A stretch of 7,061 bases of DNA from NCBI GenBank assembly GCA_002724895.1, contig PBQB01000013.1:2276-9336 (forward strand), written 5' to 3'. Made by a program: the position numbers and the translations under genes. The number at the start of each line of letters is the position of its first letter. Position 1 is the stretch's first letter. This document shows positions 6,800-7,061 of the stretch, one piece after another. The notes under the pieces are model-generated. The model saw only the letters and a program-made list of their open reading frames with translations, was not told where the DNA came from and ran no database searches. The stretch is from Flavobacteriales bacterium (lineage in GTDB: Bacteria > Bacteroidota > Bacteroidia > Flavobacteriales > BACL11).

Positions 6800-6829
6800 T
6801 TTTTGAAACAAAAGAGTTTTGTATTTTTG
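6800..6829 (+). promoter_or_regulatory. Putative Bacteroidota promoter of the Nif3-family gene
   Basis: TATTTTTG (6822-6829) matches the TAnnTTTG -7 consensus and lies 4 nt (AAAA) before the ATG at 6834. A TTTTTG (6800-6805) sits 16 nt upstream and could be the -33 TTTG element, slightly closer than usual. The placement mirrors that of the lpxK box on the other strand, again implying a very short or absent leader. AT-rich DNA produces such boxes by chance, so confidence is moderate. Confidence 0.5.
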
Positions 6830-6833
6830 AAAA

Positions 6834-7061
6834 ATGAAAATTAAAGAAGTAATAAAATATTTAGAAGATATAGTGCCATTAACTTATCAAGAGTCATATG
6901 ATAATTCAGGTTTAATTTTAGGAGATAAAGATTTAGATATTAAAGGAGTTTTAATATCGTTAGATTGTACAGAAGAGGTATTAGATGAAGCAATAAAAAC
7001 CAATAGTAATCTTATAATATCGCATCATCCAATTATTTTTAATGCAATTAAAAAAATCAAT
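6834..7061 (+). CDS. Nif3-family dinuclear metal-centre protein, N-terminal part (3' end outside window)
   Basis: The ATG at 6834 opens a frame with no stop to the window edge, giving 76 residues. The sequence fits the N-terminus of the Nif3/YbgI/DUF34 family: KEVIKYLEDIVP (4-15), QESYDNSGLILG (19-30), GVLISLDCTEEVLDEAI (38-54) and NLIISHHPIIF (59-69). His64 and His65 of the SHHP motif are expected metal ligands. Family members form toroidal hexamers with a two-metal site per subunit. Some are annotated 'GTP cyclohydrolase 1 type 2', but the true substrate is unsettled. The rest of the gene, including in this phylum a likely inserted domain and the second half of the metal site, lies beyond the window. 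It is divergent from lpxK across 48 nt. Confidence 0.93.
   Translation, partial: MKIKEVIKYLEDIVPLTYQESYDNSGLILGDKDLDIKGVLISLDCTEEVLDEAIKTNSNLIISHHPIIFNAIKKIN

Noticed and set aside
6786..6833. Riboswitch or small RNA in the divergent gap
   Set aside because: Only 48 nt are available, both halves are occupied by promoter-like boxes, and no GC-containing stem is visible.

Overview
The window is a gene-dense, strongly AT-rich stretch that looks like a chromosome of a marine-type Bacteroidota, probably class Flavobacteriia. Four observations support this. Two proteins end in a type IX secretion (T9SS) type A sorting domain with the FPNP...GIY pattern. The lipid A genes lpxK and lpxH show that the cell is Gram-negative. 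Start codons are preceded by A/T-rich sequence with no Shine-Dalgarno motif. TAnnTTTG promoter boxes of the Bacteroidota type lie in the only real intergenic gap. No RNA gene, mobile element, CRISPR array or integration site was found.

Layout: (a) 1-1133 (+) is the 3' part of a large secreted T9SS protein whose start lies outside the window; its C-terminal layout resembles that of M43-type secreted metallopeptidases. (b) 1139-6785 (-) is one five-gene block, read from right to left: lpxK, purine nucleoside phosphorylase, a secreted choice-of-anchor B/T9SS protein, gatB and an lpxH-like pyrophosphatase. Every junction overlaps or is separated by 2 nt, so this is almost certainly one transcript with coupled translation. 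(c) 6786-6833 is a 48-nt divergent control region. (d) 6834-7061 (+) is the 5' end of a Nif3-family (dinuclear metal centre) gene cut by the window edge. The block converges on the T9SS gene, with only 5 nt between the stop codons.

Function: lpxK and lpxH both act in lipid A synthesis and sit at the two ends of the operon. Between them are purine salvage, the GatB subunit for Gln-tRNA/Asn-tRNA formation, and an extracellular protein with no obvious link to its neighbours. That protein is the most unusual part of the window. It carries three tandem 32-33-residue cysteine-rich modules of a 'WNC-x4-C...LN-x-C-x3-C' type between its beta-propeller-like domain and its sorting tail, and two of the modules still share a perfect 25-bp DNA stretch.

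I see no convincing new multi-gene system such as defence, biosynthesis or a mobile element. The points worth following up are the cysteine-rich modules, the secreted gene wedged into a housekeeping operon, the mirror-image promoter boxes 4 nt from both divergent start codons, the Asn-to-Asp change at the base-specificity position of the phosphorylase, and the TTG start of lpxH.
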